Source: Oleiharenicola sp. (lineage in GTDB: Bacteria > Verrucomicrobiota > Verrucomicrobiia > Opitutales > Opitutaceae). Taken from it: a stretch of DNA of 64,000 nucleotides. Shown here piece by piece: positions 23,421 through 31,717 of the stretch. A model generated the notes under the pieces. That model was given only the letters and a program-made list of their open reading frames with translations, had not been told where the DNA came from and searched no databases. Numbering within the stretch: position 1 is the stretch's first letter; each line of letters opens with the position of its first letter. The DNA lies in contig JANYDW010000031.1 of the NCBI GenBank assembly GCA_025363455.1, forward strand, positions 1 through 64,000, written 5' to 3'. The position numbers and the translations under genes were made by a program.

Positions 23421-23923
23421 GCCATTTTCTCTCCTTGTTCGCCACTGCCGTCATCGTGCTGCTCTCCGGCTGTGGGTACGAGGCCAAGAAACCCCCTGCG
23501 CCGAAGACCTTGGACAATCGGTTCGCCATCAAGGTGGGCGGCCAGGTCGTGCAGATGCAGGTCGCTATCCTGGCGCACGAGTTGCAACAGGGGCTGATGT
23601 TTCGGAATTCGATGGGCGCGGACGAGGGGATGATCTTCCTGTACGACCGCCCGCAGCAGATGAGTTTCTGGATGCGGAACACCGAGCTTCCGCTCGACAT
23701 TGGCTATTTCGATTCCGACGGAAAGTTGAAAGAGGTCTATAACATGCTGCCCCATGACGAGCGGCCAATCCAGTCGCTGGGACTTCGGCAGTTCGCTTTG
23801 GAGATGAACCAAGGTTGGTTTCGCGCGCACGGCCTGAAACCTGGCGATGAGATCGACATGGTGGCGCTGGCCGAGGCCATCCGTGCCCGGGGTATGCAGC
23901 CGTCGGACTACCGGCTGAAGTAA
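23408..23923 (+). CDS. DUF192 lipoprotein
   Basis: The 171-residue protein has a lipobox signal (FATAVIVLLSGC) and a DUF192 domain: ELQQGLMFRNSMGADEGMIF, QQMSFWMRNTELPLDIGYFD, and GLRQFALEMNQGWF leading to GLKPGDEI. DUF192 proteins are small beta-barrels of unknown role, often extracytoplasmic. It shares its upstream element with the cyclotransferase-like gene at 22370, which suggests common regulation. Confidence 0.9.
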   Translation: MFSRRHFLSLFATAVIVLLSGCGYEAKKPPAPKTLDNRFAIKVGGQVVQMQVAILAHELQQGLMFRNSMGADEGMIFLYDRPQQMSFWMRNTELPLDIGYFDSDGKLKEVYNMLPHDERPIQSLGLRQFALEMNQGWFRAHGLKPGDEIDMVALAEAIRARGMQPSDYRLK

Positions 23924-24115
23924 ACGCGAGTGTGCAATCCCCGCTAGGTGAACCGGGCAGCGCACGCCACAGCCAAGGATTGATTGGGTGGGAATCGTTT
24001 GCATAACCGGCGCAACCGGCTTTTTTGGGTCTTCCGTTTCCTTTCTTTCACCCCCTTGACCGGCCGGTTGCCGGCGGGATACCCCACAGCTGCCAAAGTC
24101 CCCTCTGCCTGCGCC

Positions 24116-26464
24116 ATGCGTTTCCGCTCCTGTGCTTTGTTTCCCCTTAGCCTGGCTATTCTTGCCATGGTGCTATCAGGCCGGGAGCCCGCGCACGCTG
24201 GTCTGGGTGATTTCGTGGACCAGCACTGTCTGGACTGCCACGATTCGGGGCACACTCGGGGTGACCTGTCACTGGAGGGATTGGACTATGCCCGACCGGG
24301 GGCCAATCCGGAGGTTTGGGAGCGGGTCCTGCGCAAACTGGATCACCGGCTGATGCCGCCCGTCGGCAAGTCGCGGCCCGACGAGGGCGCCTACCGGCAT
24401 ATGACCGGCTACCTCGCGGCAGAGCTGGATCGCACCGCCGCCGCTCATCCGCAGCCGGGCCGCACGGATGCTCTCCGCCGGCTTAACCGCACCGAATACC
24501 AGAATGCCGTGCGCGATCTGCTCGACGTGGAGATCGACGCCACCGCGCTGCTGCCCCAGGACGAGCCGGCGCACGGCTTTGACAACGTGATGATCGGCAA
24601 TCTTTCGCCGACACTCATGGACCGCTACGTTAGCGCGGCGCAGAAGGTCGCGCGGCTGGCGGTCGGCGCCTCCGCCCTGGCGCCCGGCGGCGACACCATC
24701 AGGGTGCGGCCCGAGGTCACCCAGGAACAGCAGATCGACGGCTTGCCGCCCGGCACGCGGGGAGGGGTACGCATTCCCTATCAATTTCTCCAGGACGGTG
24801 AATACGAGATCAGCGTGCGTCTCGTCCGCGATCGCAACGAGATGGTCGAGGGACTCAAGCAACCCGCCCGGCTCGAGTTTCTCCTCGATCGCGCCCAGCT
24901 CGCGGAGTTCACCGTGAAGCCACCGGGCGAGGACAAGAACTGGGAGGGCGTGGACCGGCAGCTTGTACACCGCACAACGGTGGCCGCCGGTCCGCACGAG
25001 CTAGCGGTGACCTTTCCCCGGCCACCGGCCGCGCTGCTTGAGACCGTGCGGGAACCTTATATCTCCCGCTTCAATATTTTCCGCCACCCCCGCACGATGC
25101 CGGCGATCTACCAGGTCACGATCACCGGCCCGTTCAATGCACGCGGGCCCGGCGACACGCCGAGCCGCCGCCGGTTGTTCGCGCCGCTCACTGGCCTCAA
25201 GACCGGGGCGGACGACGAGGCCCGGGCCCACGCTATTCTTGCCCCGCTCATGCGCCGCGCCTACCGCCGTCCCGTAGCTGAGGCGGATTTCCATGGGCCA
25301 TTGCAACTGTTCCGGGAAGGCCGGGCCGAGCAGGGTTTCGATCTTGGGGTGGAGCGGGCGGTCAGCGCCGTGCTGGTGAACCCGCAGTTTCTTTTCCGGG
25401 TGGAGCGCGAGCCGGTAAAGGCGCGACCGGGCACGGTCCACGCCGTTACCGACCTCGAGCTCGCCTCGCGGCTCGCCTTCTTCCTCTGGAGCAGCGTGCC
25501 GGATGATGAGCTGCTCGACTGCGCTGTTCGGGCCGAACTGCACCGGCCCAAAGTCCTCGATCGGCAGGTACGCCGCATGCTGGCCGACGGCCGGGCGCGA
25601 AACCTCGTCACCAATTTCGCCGCGCAATGGCTCCACCTCCGCGCGCTCGAGGCGGTGAAGCCCGACGAACGGCTCTTCATCGACTTCGACGACAACCTGC
25701 GCTCGGCCCTGCGCACCGAGACGGAACTGTTTGTCGGGAGCGTGTTGGAGGAGGACCGCAGCGTGCTCGACCTGATCAGTGCGGACTACACCTACCTGAA
25801 CGAGCGCCTGGCCCGGCACTACGGCATTCCGCACGTCATCGGCAGCCGGTTCCGCCGGGTCTCCTTCGCGGATGATCCCGCCCGGCAGCGCGGCGGCTTG
25901 CTGCGCCAGGGCAGCCTGCTCACCGTCACGTCATACGCCACGCGCACCTCGCCGGTAATCCGCGGCAAATGGATTCTCGACAACCTGCTGGGCACGCCAC
26001 CGCCTCCTCCGCCGCCGGACGTGCCGGCGCTGGATGACAAGGTGATTTCCGCTGCGCTCCCTATCCGGGAACGACTCGCCGCCCACCGGAGCAAGCCCGT
26101 CTGCGCTAGCTGCCACAATGTCATCGATCCCGTCGGATTCGCCCTCGAGCAGTATGATGCGGTCGGGCGCTTTCGCACGCTCGATAATTTTCACCCGGTG
26201 GACGCCTCGGGCGGCCTGCCCGACGGTAGCAAGTTCGATGGCGTCGCCGGGTTGGAGAGGGCGCTCCTGGCCCGGCCGGGACTCTTCGCTGGCACCGTGG
26301 TGGAAAAGCTGTTTGTTTTTGCTCTGGGGCGGGGCGTCACCCCCCAGGACGCGCCCGCCATCCGCGAAATTGTCCGCCATGCTGCCCCCGGCAACTACCG
26401 CCTTTCCGCCCTGATAATCGGCCTGGCCCAAAGCCAGCCATTCCAACTGAGGACGACCCCATGA
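24116..26464 (+). CDS. Exported DUF1592-type (planctomycete cytochrome-like) protein
   Basis: The 782-residue protein has a signal peptide and, in order, a haem-c-like CLDCHDSGH motif, a DUF1587 segment (LRRLNRTEYQNAVRDLLD), DUF1595/DUF1592 (LASRLAFFLWSSVPDDELL), DUF1588 (RGGLLRQGSLLTVTSYATRT then SPVIRGKWILDNLLG) and DUF1585. A second CxxCH lies in CASCHNVIDPVG. Such large proteins are frequent in Verrucomicrobia and Planctomycetes and their biochemical role is not established. The start at 24116 gives the signal peptide directly. The stop overlaps the DUF1552 start by 4 bp (ATGA), so the two are translationally coupled. Confidence 0.92.
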   Translation: MRFRSCALFPLSLAILAMVLSGREPAHAGLGDFVDQHCLDCHDSGHTRGDLSLEGLDYARPGANPEVWERVLRKLDHRLMPPVGKSRPDEGAYRHMTGYLAAELDRTAAAHPQPGRTDALRRLNRTEYQNAVRDLLDVEIDATALLPQDEPAHGFDNVMIGNLSPTLMDRYVSAAQKVARLAVGASALAPGGDTIRVRPEVTQEQQIDGLPPGTRGGVRIPYQFLQDGEYEISVRLVRDRNEMVEGLKQPARLEFLLDRAQLAEFTVKPPGEDKNWEGVDRQLVHRTTVAAGPHELAVTFPRPPAALLETVREPYISRFNIFRHPRTMPAIYQVTITGPFNARGPGDTPSRRRLFAPLTGLKTGADDEARAHAILAPLMRRAYRRPVAEADFHGPLQLFREGRAEQGFDLGVERAVSAVLVNPQFLFRVEREPVKARPGTVHAVTDLELASRLAFFLWSSVPDDELLDCAVRAELHRPKVLDRQVRRMLADGRARNLVTNFAAQWLHLRALEAVKPDERLFIDFDDNLRSALRTETELFVGSVLEEDRSVLDLISADYTYLNERLARHYGIPHVIGSRFRRVSFADDPARQRGGLLRQGSLLTVTSYATRTSPVIRGKWILDNLLGTPPPPPPPDVPALDDKVISAALPIRERLAAHRSKPVCASCHNVIDPVGFALEQYDAVGRFRTLDNFHPVDASGGLPDGSKFDGVAGLERALLARPGLFAGTVVEKLFVFALGRGVTPQDAPAIREIVRHAAPGNYRLSALIIGLAQSQPFQLRTTP

Positions 26465-27807
26465 TCATTACCAAGAAAGCCCTGCCTCGCCGCACTTTCC
26501 TGCGCGGCCTGGGTGCCACGCTGGCATTGCCCCTCCTCGACGCCATGATCCCGGCCGCCACGGCCGCCGCCCTCACTCCCGCCCGCCCCGTGCGCCGCCT
26601 CGGCTATGTTTTCATGCCGATGGGCTGCGACCAGACCCGCTGGATTCCCAGTCGGACCGGGCCCCTCGGCGATCTCCCGCCCATCCTCGAGTCGCTCACG
26701 CCGCACAAGGACCAGATTACCGTTCTCTCCAACCTAGAGCTGCGCAACGCCTATCCCGGCTCGCACGCCACCTCCAACGCCGCCTTTCTCAGCGCCGCCA
26801 AGGCGAAGCACACCGAGAGTTCCGACTATTACCTCGGTACCACCGCCGATCAACTGGCGGCGAAACAGATCGGCCATGAAACCCAGCTGCCGTCCTTGGA
26901 ACTCTCCATGGACATGCTCCAGACCACCGGCCAATGCGACAACGGCTACGCCTGCGTCTATCAGAACAACCTGTCCTGGTCCTCACCCACGACGCCGCTG
27001 CCCTCCGAGGCGCACCCGCGGGTGGTTTTCGAGCGACTCTTCGGCGAGGGCGGCAGCCGCGCTGAGCGCCAGGCCTCCTTGCGCCGCCGGGCCAGCCTGC
27101 TCGATCTCGTCGCCGACGACCTGGCCGGTCTCAGGCTCGGTCTCGGTGCCGCTGACCGCACGCGCGTCAACGAGTACCTGGAGACCGTCCGCGAGGTGGA
27201 GCGCCGCATCCAGCGCGCCGAGGCCGAGGCCACCGCCAACAACCTGCCCGCCGATCTCGAGCGTCCCCTCGGCGTGCCCGCCCTCTACGCCGACCATGCC
27301 CGCCTCATGTTCGACCTTCAGGTGCTCGCCTGGCAGGGGGACATCACGCGCGTCATCACCTTCCAACTCGCCCGCGAGACCAGCAATCGAACCTACCCGG
27401 AGATCGGCGTCCCCGATCCGCATCACCCGCTGTCCCATCACGGCAATGATCCCGACAAGATTGCCCGCATGGCCAAGATCAACGCCCACCACGTCTCGCT
27501 CTTTGCCTATTTCCTCGACCGCCTGCGCCACACGCCCGACGGCGACGGCAGCCTGCTTGATCACTCGGCTCTGCTCTACGGCAGCGGCATCGGCAACCCC
27601 AACGTCCACGATCACACCGACCTGCCGGTCATCGTGGCCGGCGGCGGTCTCGGCGGCCTGCGACATGGCCGGCACATCCGCTACGAGCAGGCCACGCCCC
27701 TCGCCAACCTGCACCTGACACTCCTCGATAAGATCGGCGTGCAGATCGACTCCTTCGCCGACAGCAACGGCCGAGCCAACGAACTCTTCACGCCGCTGAG
27801 TGTGTGA
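26461..27807 (+). CDS. Tat-exported DUF1552 protein
   Basis: The 448-residue protein starts with a twin-arginine signal (PRRTFLRGLGATLALPLLDA) and matches DUF1552: RLGYVFMPMGCDQTRW, LSNLELRNAY, SHATSNAAFLS, RVITFQLARETSNR, HHPLSHHG and the late SALLYGSGIGNPNVHDHTDL. It may be related to sulfatase/phosphatase-like metal enzymes, but activity is unproven. It always travels with DUF1592 proteins, as here. Confidence 0.92.
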   Translation: MIITKKALPRRTFLRGLGATLALPLLDAMIPAATAAALTPARPVRRLGYVFMPMGCDQTRWIPSRTGPLGDLPPILESLTPHKDQITVLSNLELRNAYPGSHATSNAAFLSAAKAKHTESSDYYLGTTADQLAAKQIGHETQLPSLELSMDMLQTTGQCDNGYACVYQNNLSWSSPTTPLPSEAHPRVVFERLFGEGGSRAERQASLRRRASLLDLVADDLAGLRLGLGAADRTRVNEYLETVREVERRIQRAEAEATANNLPADLERPLGVPALYADHARLMFDLQVLAWQGDITRVITFQLARETSNRTYPEIGVPDPHHPLSHHGNDPDKIARMAKINAHHVSLFAYFLDRLRHTPDGDGSLLDHSALLYGSGIGNPNVHDHTDLPVIVAGGGLGGLRHGRHIRYEQATPLANLHLTLLDKIGVQIDSFADSNGRANELFTPLSV

Positions 27808-27832
27808 CGCCAATAGCCTCACGCTTCTGGAC

Positions 27833-27892
27833 TGTAGGGCGGGGTCGCCGACCCCGCCGCGCCCGAGGCGGGATCAGCGATCCCGCCCTACA
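27833..27892. repeat. TGTAGGGCGGG-type palindromic repeat
   Basis: Starts TGTAGGGCGGGGTCGCCGAC and ends GGATCAGCGATCCCGCCCTACA, between DUF1552 and the ankyrin gene. It is a member of the TGTAGG...CCTACA family and a likely transcription attenuator within the cluster. Confidence 0.82.
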
Positions 27893-27934
27893 GGCGGAAC
27901 CCTTCCCAGTGCCTAAAATGAAAGGAACCTTGGT

Positions 27935-29413
27935 ATGAGGTTCTTTCTGCTCCTTATCGCCGGCTCGCTGGTTGCGCCAGCTTGGGCGGCTGCGGCCACC
28001 CCACTCGCGGATGCCGCCGAAAAACGGGACCATGCCGCGATTTCCCGCTTGCTGGCCGCGTCCGCCGGCGGCGTGAATGATGTGCAGGCCGACGGTATGA
28101 CGGCTCTCCTATGGGCCGCGGCCAATGACGAGCTGGCCACAGCTCGCTCCTTGCTGAAAGCCGGCGCCGATCCCAAAAAGACCAACCGTTACGGTGTCAC
28201 ACCGCTGTCACTGGCTTGCCAGAACGGCAACGGCGAACTGGTCGAACTCCTCCTCGCCGCCGGCGCCGATCCGCAGCAGGCGCTGCCGGGCGGGGAGACG
28301 CCATTGCTGACGGCCGCCCGCACCGGCCAGCCCGGCCCCGTGCGCGCCCTTCTCGCCCGCGGAGCGCGGGTGGGTGACGCGCTCCCGAACGGCCAGACCC
28401 CGCTCATGTGGGCCGCGGCTGAAGGTAACACCGCAGTCGTCGGCCTCCTGCTGGCGGCCGGCGCCGACGTGAACGCCCGGCTGGCCTCGGGCTTCAACGC
28501 CCTCTTGTTCGCCGTGCGCGGCGGGCGCACCGCCACCGTGCGGGCGCTGCTGGCGGCCGGCGCCGATCTCAACTACGCCACCGCGCCGACGATCAAGCGC
28601 ACCGGCAAACAGCCCGTGGCGGGCACCAGCGCCCTGATCGTCGCCATCGAGAACGGGCATTTCGAGCTGGCCGCCGAGCTCGTGGATCGCGGTGCCAATC
28701 CCAACGACCTCCGCTCAGGCTACGCGCCCCTGCATGTCCTCACTTGGGTGCGCAAGCCCGACATCGGCGAAGATAACGGCGACCCGCCGCCCGACGGCAG
28801 CGGCCGTTTTTCCAGCGAGGATCTCATCCGGCACCTCGTGGCCAAGGGCGCCGACGTCAATCTCGCGCTCCCCAGCGGTCCTTCCGGGGTGGGCAAGTTC
28901 GCGCGCCAGGGTTGCACGGCGTTACTCCTTGCCGCCGACCGCGCCGACACAACCTACCTCAAGCTGCTGGTCGGGCTCGGCGCTGATCCCAAGGTGCGCA
29001 ACGTCGAGGGTGGCACCGCGCTGATGACCGCGGCCGGGCTCGGCGCCGGTCCCGACAAGGATGAGGCGGGCACAGAGGACGAGGCGCTCGAGGCGGTTAC
29101 CTACCTGATCAGCCTCGGCGCCGACCCCAACGCCGTGACGACCACCGGCGAGACGGCGATGCATGGGGCGGCTTACGGGCAATTTCCAAAGGTGGTCAAA
29201 TACCTCGACGCCCATGGGGCGAAGATCGAGCTGTGGAACCAACCGAACAAGCAGGGCTGGACGCCGCTACGCATTGCCGAGGGCCATCGCCTGGGCAATT
29301 TCAAGCCCGACTTCGATACCATCGCCGCCTTGAAGGAAGTGATGCTCGCGCACGGCGTGGAGATTCCGCCGCCGATGGAGCGCGCCAAGGTGAAGGGTTA
29401 CCAAGCCCAGTGA
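27935..29413 (+). CDS. Exported ankyrin-repeat protein
   Basis: The 492-residue protein has a signal peptide (FFLLLIAGSLVAPAWAAA) and about nine ankyrin repeats from residue 25 onward, each with the G-x-T-x-L-x-x-A pattern (for example NGQTPLMWAAAEGNTAVVGL) and LL-x-A-GAD. Two repeats are interrupted by inserts (KPDIGEDNGDPPPDGSGRF; GPDKDEAGTEDEAL). It should be a periplasmic binding scaffold, possibly for the DUF1592/DUF1552 proteins whose genes precede it, a gene set found repeatedly in these phyla. The partner is inferred from neighbourhood only. Confidence 0.9.
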   Translation: MRFFLLLIAGSLVAPAWAAAATPLADAAEKRDHAAISRLLAASAGGVNDVQADGMTALLWAAANDELATARSLLKAGADPKKTNRYGVTPLSLACQNGNGELVELLLAAGADPQQALPGGETPLLTAARTGQPGPVRALLARGARVGDALPNGQTPLMWAAAEGNTAVVGLLLAAGADVNARLASGFNALLFAVRGGRTATVRALLAAGADLNYATAPTIKRTGKQPVAGTSALIVAIENGHFELAAELVDRGANPNDLRSGYAPLHVLTWVRKPDIGEDNGDPPPDGSGRFSSEDLIRHLVAKGADVNLALPSGPSGVGKFARQGCTALLLAADRADTTYLKLLVGLGADPKVRNVEGGTALMTAAGLGAGPDKDEAGTEDEALEAVTYLISLGADPNAVTTTGETAMHGAAYGQFPKVVKYLDAHGAKIELWNQPNKQGWTPLRIAEGHRLGNFKPDFDTIAALKEVMLAHGVEIPPPMERAKVKGYQAQ

Positions 29414-29507
29414 TGCGCCCTCACCCGCCAAGCCATTCTGAAACTGTGTTAACTCAGGGCGAGGTCGCCTGACTTCAAGCTGTCCGCTGACCTCCGAAAG
29501 CTTGCCG

Positions 29508-29864
29508 TTAAGACGAGTGCGGTTTGCTCCAGAGGGGTTTGCCGGTCTCAGCCGGCTTGGCCTTAGGGCCGGTGTGGTGCGGCACCTGCGGCGCCCGGGC
29601 CGTCTGTTTCTGCAGCGCGATCTGAATGGCCTCCTGTTCCGGCAACGCGGGTGAGACATGGAATTCCACCAGGCTCTCCGCGGCAGTCTCGGCGACCGCT
29701 CGCTCGGAGAAAACGGTGGCCGGCAGGCCGTTGGTCAGGGCCTGCTCAGCCTCGAGCCAGATTTGCGTGTCGCAGCCGGTGGGGCAGCCGCGGTCCTGCC
29801 AGAATTCCTGGGCTTGCCGGGCGATTTCCTCATGGGTGGGTTTATTCATAAAGGGAGGGTTCAT
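29508..29864 (-). CDS. DUF2934-domain protein
   Basis: The 118-residue product (or 113 from the in-frame ATG at 29849) has the DUF2934 segment PTHEEIARQAQEFWQDRGCP then DTQIWLEAEQAL, a short helical domain of unknown function. The rest is low in structure and rich in Ala, Pro and Gln. The pattern I-A-x-x-A...W-x-x-A-E supports the family. It is convergent with the ankyrin gene and divergent from the membrane protein gene. Confidence 0.72.
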   Translation of the reverse strand: MNPPFMNKPTHEEIARQAQEFWQDRGCPTGCDTQIWLEAEQALTNGLPATVFSERAVAETAAESLVEFHVSPALPEQEAIQIALQKQTARAPQVPHHTGPKAKPAETGKPLWSKPHSS

Positions 29865-30034
29865 AACCAGAACAGTGCGAGGGGTGCCCGGTTCCCGGGT
29901 TTCGTCGGGAAAGGCACGCATACTTTGAAGACTTTTATCGGATATCGTGTGACCGCATCCCGCCGCGGCTGTCATGATCCCGGGCCCGCGACATTCGCGG
30001 TTCACCTGCCCCATTCCCCATCCCGACCGTCCCT

Positions 30035-30637
30035 GTGCACTCCACCTTCTGGCCTTATGTGCTCATGTTCTTCGCGGCCTTGGCGACCGACCTGATTCCG
30101 GTGATCGGGCCGCCGGTCTGGACGGTTATGGTCTTCATGCTGGTGAAGTTCGACCTAAACCCGTGGCTGGTGCTCGCCGTGGGCGTTCCCGGTTCGGTGT
30201 TGGGCCGCTATGTGCTCAGTCTCTATGTCCCGAAGCTGTTGGGCAAGGTGATGAAGCGGACCAAGAGCGACGAGCTGGAGTTTGTTGGTCGCAAGCTGAA
30301 GGGGAGTCTTTGGCGCAGCTGGCTCTTCGTGCTGTTGTACTCGCTGCTGCCGATGTCCACCACGGCCCTGTTCTCGGCCGCCGGTCTCGCGAAGATCAAA
30401 CCGATCCAGATCCTACCGCCGTTCTTTGTCGGCAAATTTATTAGCGATGCGGTCATGCTTTTCACGGGCAGCTATGCCATCCACAGCTCGATGGACGTGG
30501 TCAATGGCACCTTCTCCTGGAAAGGCATCATTACCATTGTCGCCGGCCTCATCGTACTCGGTGCCTTTCTATTCCTCGACTGGCGGCAATTGCTGGAGCG
30601 GAAGCGGGTCCGGCTGAATTTTCGGATCTGGAAGTGA
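30035..30637 (+). CDS. Integral membrane protein of unknown function
   Basis: The 200-residue protein has about four hydrophobic helices (YVLMFFAALATDLIPVIGPP; VFMLVKFDLNPWLVLAVGV; SWLFVLLYSLLPMSTTALFS; GIITIVAGLIVLGAFLFLDW). The DLIPVIGPP and LPMSTTALFSAAGLAK stretches recall DedA/VTT-type half-helices, but the match is weak. GTG at 30035 was chosen as the start because it gives a full first helix; no Shine-Dalgarno sequence decides this. No operon partner is evident. Confidence 0.65.
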   Translation: MHSTFWPYVLMFFAALATDLIPVIGPPVWTVMVFMLVKFDLNPWLVLAVGVPGSVLGRYVLSLYVPKLLGKVMKRTKSDELEFVGRKLKGSLWRSWLFVLLYSLLPMSTTALFSAAGLAKIKPIQILPPFFVGKFISDAVMLFTGSYAIHSSMDVVNGTFSWKGIITIVAGLIVLGAFLFLDWRQLLERKRVRLNFRIWK

Positions 30638-30718
30638 AGAGCCCGGAGTGGCGGGCGGGGAGCAAGGAGCGAGAGGAAAGACACCTTTTCGTGTCGTTGG
30701 GGTGTTTCCGGGTGAAAC

Positions 30719-31201
30719 TCAATCGTCGTTCTTGCGGCGACGATCCACCTTCTCGACCTTGAACTCATCTTTCGGCAGCACGTTGTCGGTCACGACGACG
30801 GCGACGGGGACCTTGGTCTTTACCCAGAGCTCGGACTCCTTGAAATACTTGGCGCTGCCGCTCTCGAGGGCTTCGCCGACGGACTTCACCGGCAGCAGGC
30901 GCCCACGCTTCGAGGCATTGAAATCGTAGGCGCCTTTGAAGATGCGGTCGGTGGTGGAGTAGGGGCTGGCGCTCTCCGGGATCTGCACGACCCAGCCCGT
31001 GAGGTCCTTTTGCGGCAGCTTGCCGGACGGGTCGGACAGCAGCACGACGAATTGCTTCTTGGGCGCAGGCGGCTTGATGTCCTCGTCCGCGGCGGGCTGG
31101 GTGACCTCGTTCATCGCTTCGACGATTTCACGGAGGAGCGACGGCTCGATCTTGTGCTTCTTGAGGATCTCGGCGACCTGACTGACTTCGATTTTGGCCA
31201 T
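30719..31201 (-). CDS. Conserved hypothetical cytoplasmic protein
   Basis: The 160-residue protein is not assigned to a known family. The N-terminal 35 residues (MAKIEVSQVAEILKKHKIEP) look helical, a linker rich in Asp, Glu and Pro follows, and the rest is a mixed alpha/beta body with QFVVLLSDPSGKLP, LTGWVVQIPE and a very basic end (VDRRRKNDD). There is no signal peptide, membrane helix or catalytic motif. Composition and codon use fit the neighbours, and the frame is well bounded, so it is probably a real gene. Confidence 0.6.
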   Translation of the reverse strand: MAKIEVSQVAEILKKHKIEPSLLREIVEAMNEVTQPAADEDIKPPAPKKQFVVLLSDPSGKLPQKDLTGWVVQIPESASPYSTTDRIFKGAYDFNASKRGRLLPVKSVGEALESGSAKYFKESELWVKTKVPVAVVVTDNVLPKDEFKVEKVDRRRKNDD

Positions 31202-31717
31202 GGGAGGGGAAGAGAAAGGAGCCGGGAGCCGGGAGCAAGGAGCAAGATGGTGGAGGCAGGATGTCGAAGCGCGGCAGCGCGGAGATGGTCAGCGCGCAGC
31301 GCTGGCCCCAGAGCCGCAAGGCGCAGGGGTGGACGGCGCGGGTGCCTCCGGGCGGTGACGGCCACAACCACGAAGCCCGCGAAAGGACACGAAAAAAACA
31401 GGGCAAGGCAGTTTAGCCACTAAGGCACACTAATGAGAATTACCCAAAGAAGTTACCGTTTTTGTCATCGCGAGGTGCGCGAAGCGCGCCGTGGCGATCC
31501 AGCTGGATTGCGTCGTCGTTTCACTCCTCGCAATGACAGTTGGGGTGTAACTTCTTTGAGTAAGCCTCAATAATGGAGCACTCATCAGGAGAGGTTTTAT
31601 TAGTGGATCATTAGTTTGGCTTAGTAGTGCCAAAGCTTGCTGCCTTCGGCCCACCTTTCCACTTGCTGATTTTCCCGGGGTTGCCTCAGTTGGGCGCACC
31701 CCATTTCGGCCCGCCCC
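31202..31717. other. Gene-free stretch with low-complexity tracts and an inverted-repeat element
   Basis: Purine-rich near-repeats (GGAGCCGGGAGC, AAGGAGCAAG) lie at 31215-31245. At 31439-31562 an inverted-repeat element has outer arms ATTACCCAAAGAAGTTAC and GTAACTTCTTTGAGTAAG and inner arms GTCATCGCGAGG and CCTCGCAATGAC. No supported gene lies here. The promoter of the GMC dehydrogenase gene should be on the right side. Confidence 0.6.

Noticed and set aside
22265-24004. Long antisense extension of the M24 peptidase frame to 939 codons
   Set aside because: It runs opposite to two clear lipoprotein genes with signal peptides; peptidase similarity begins at the methionine at 22264.
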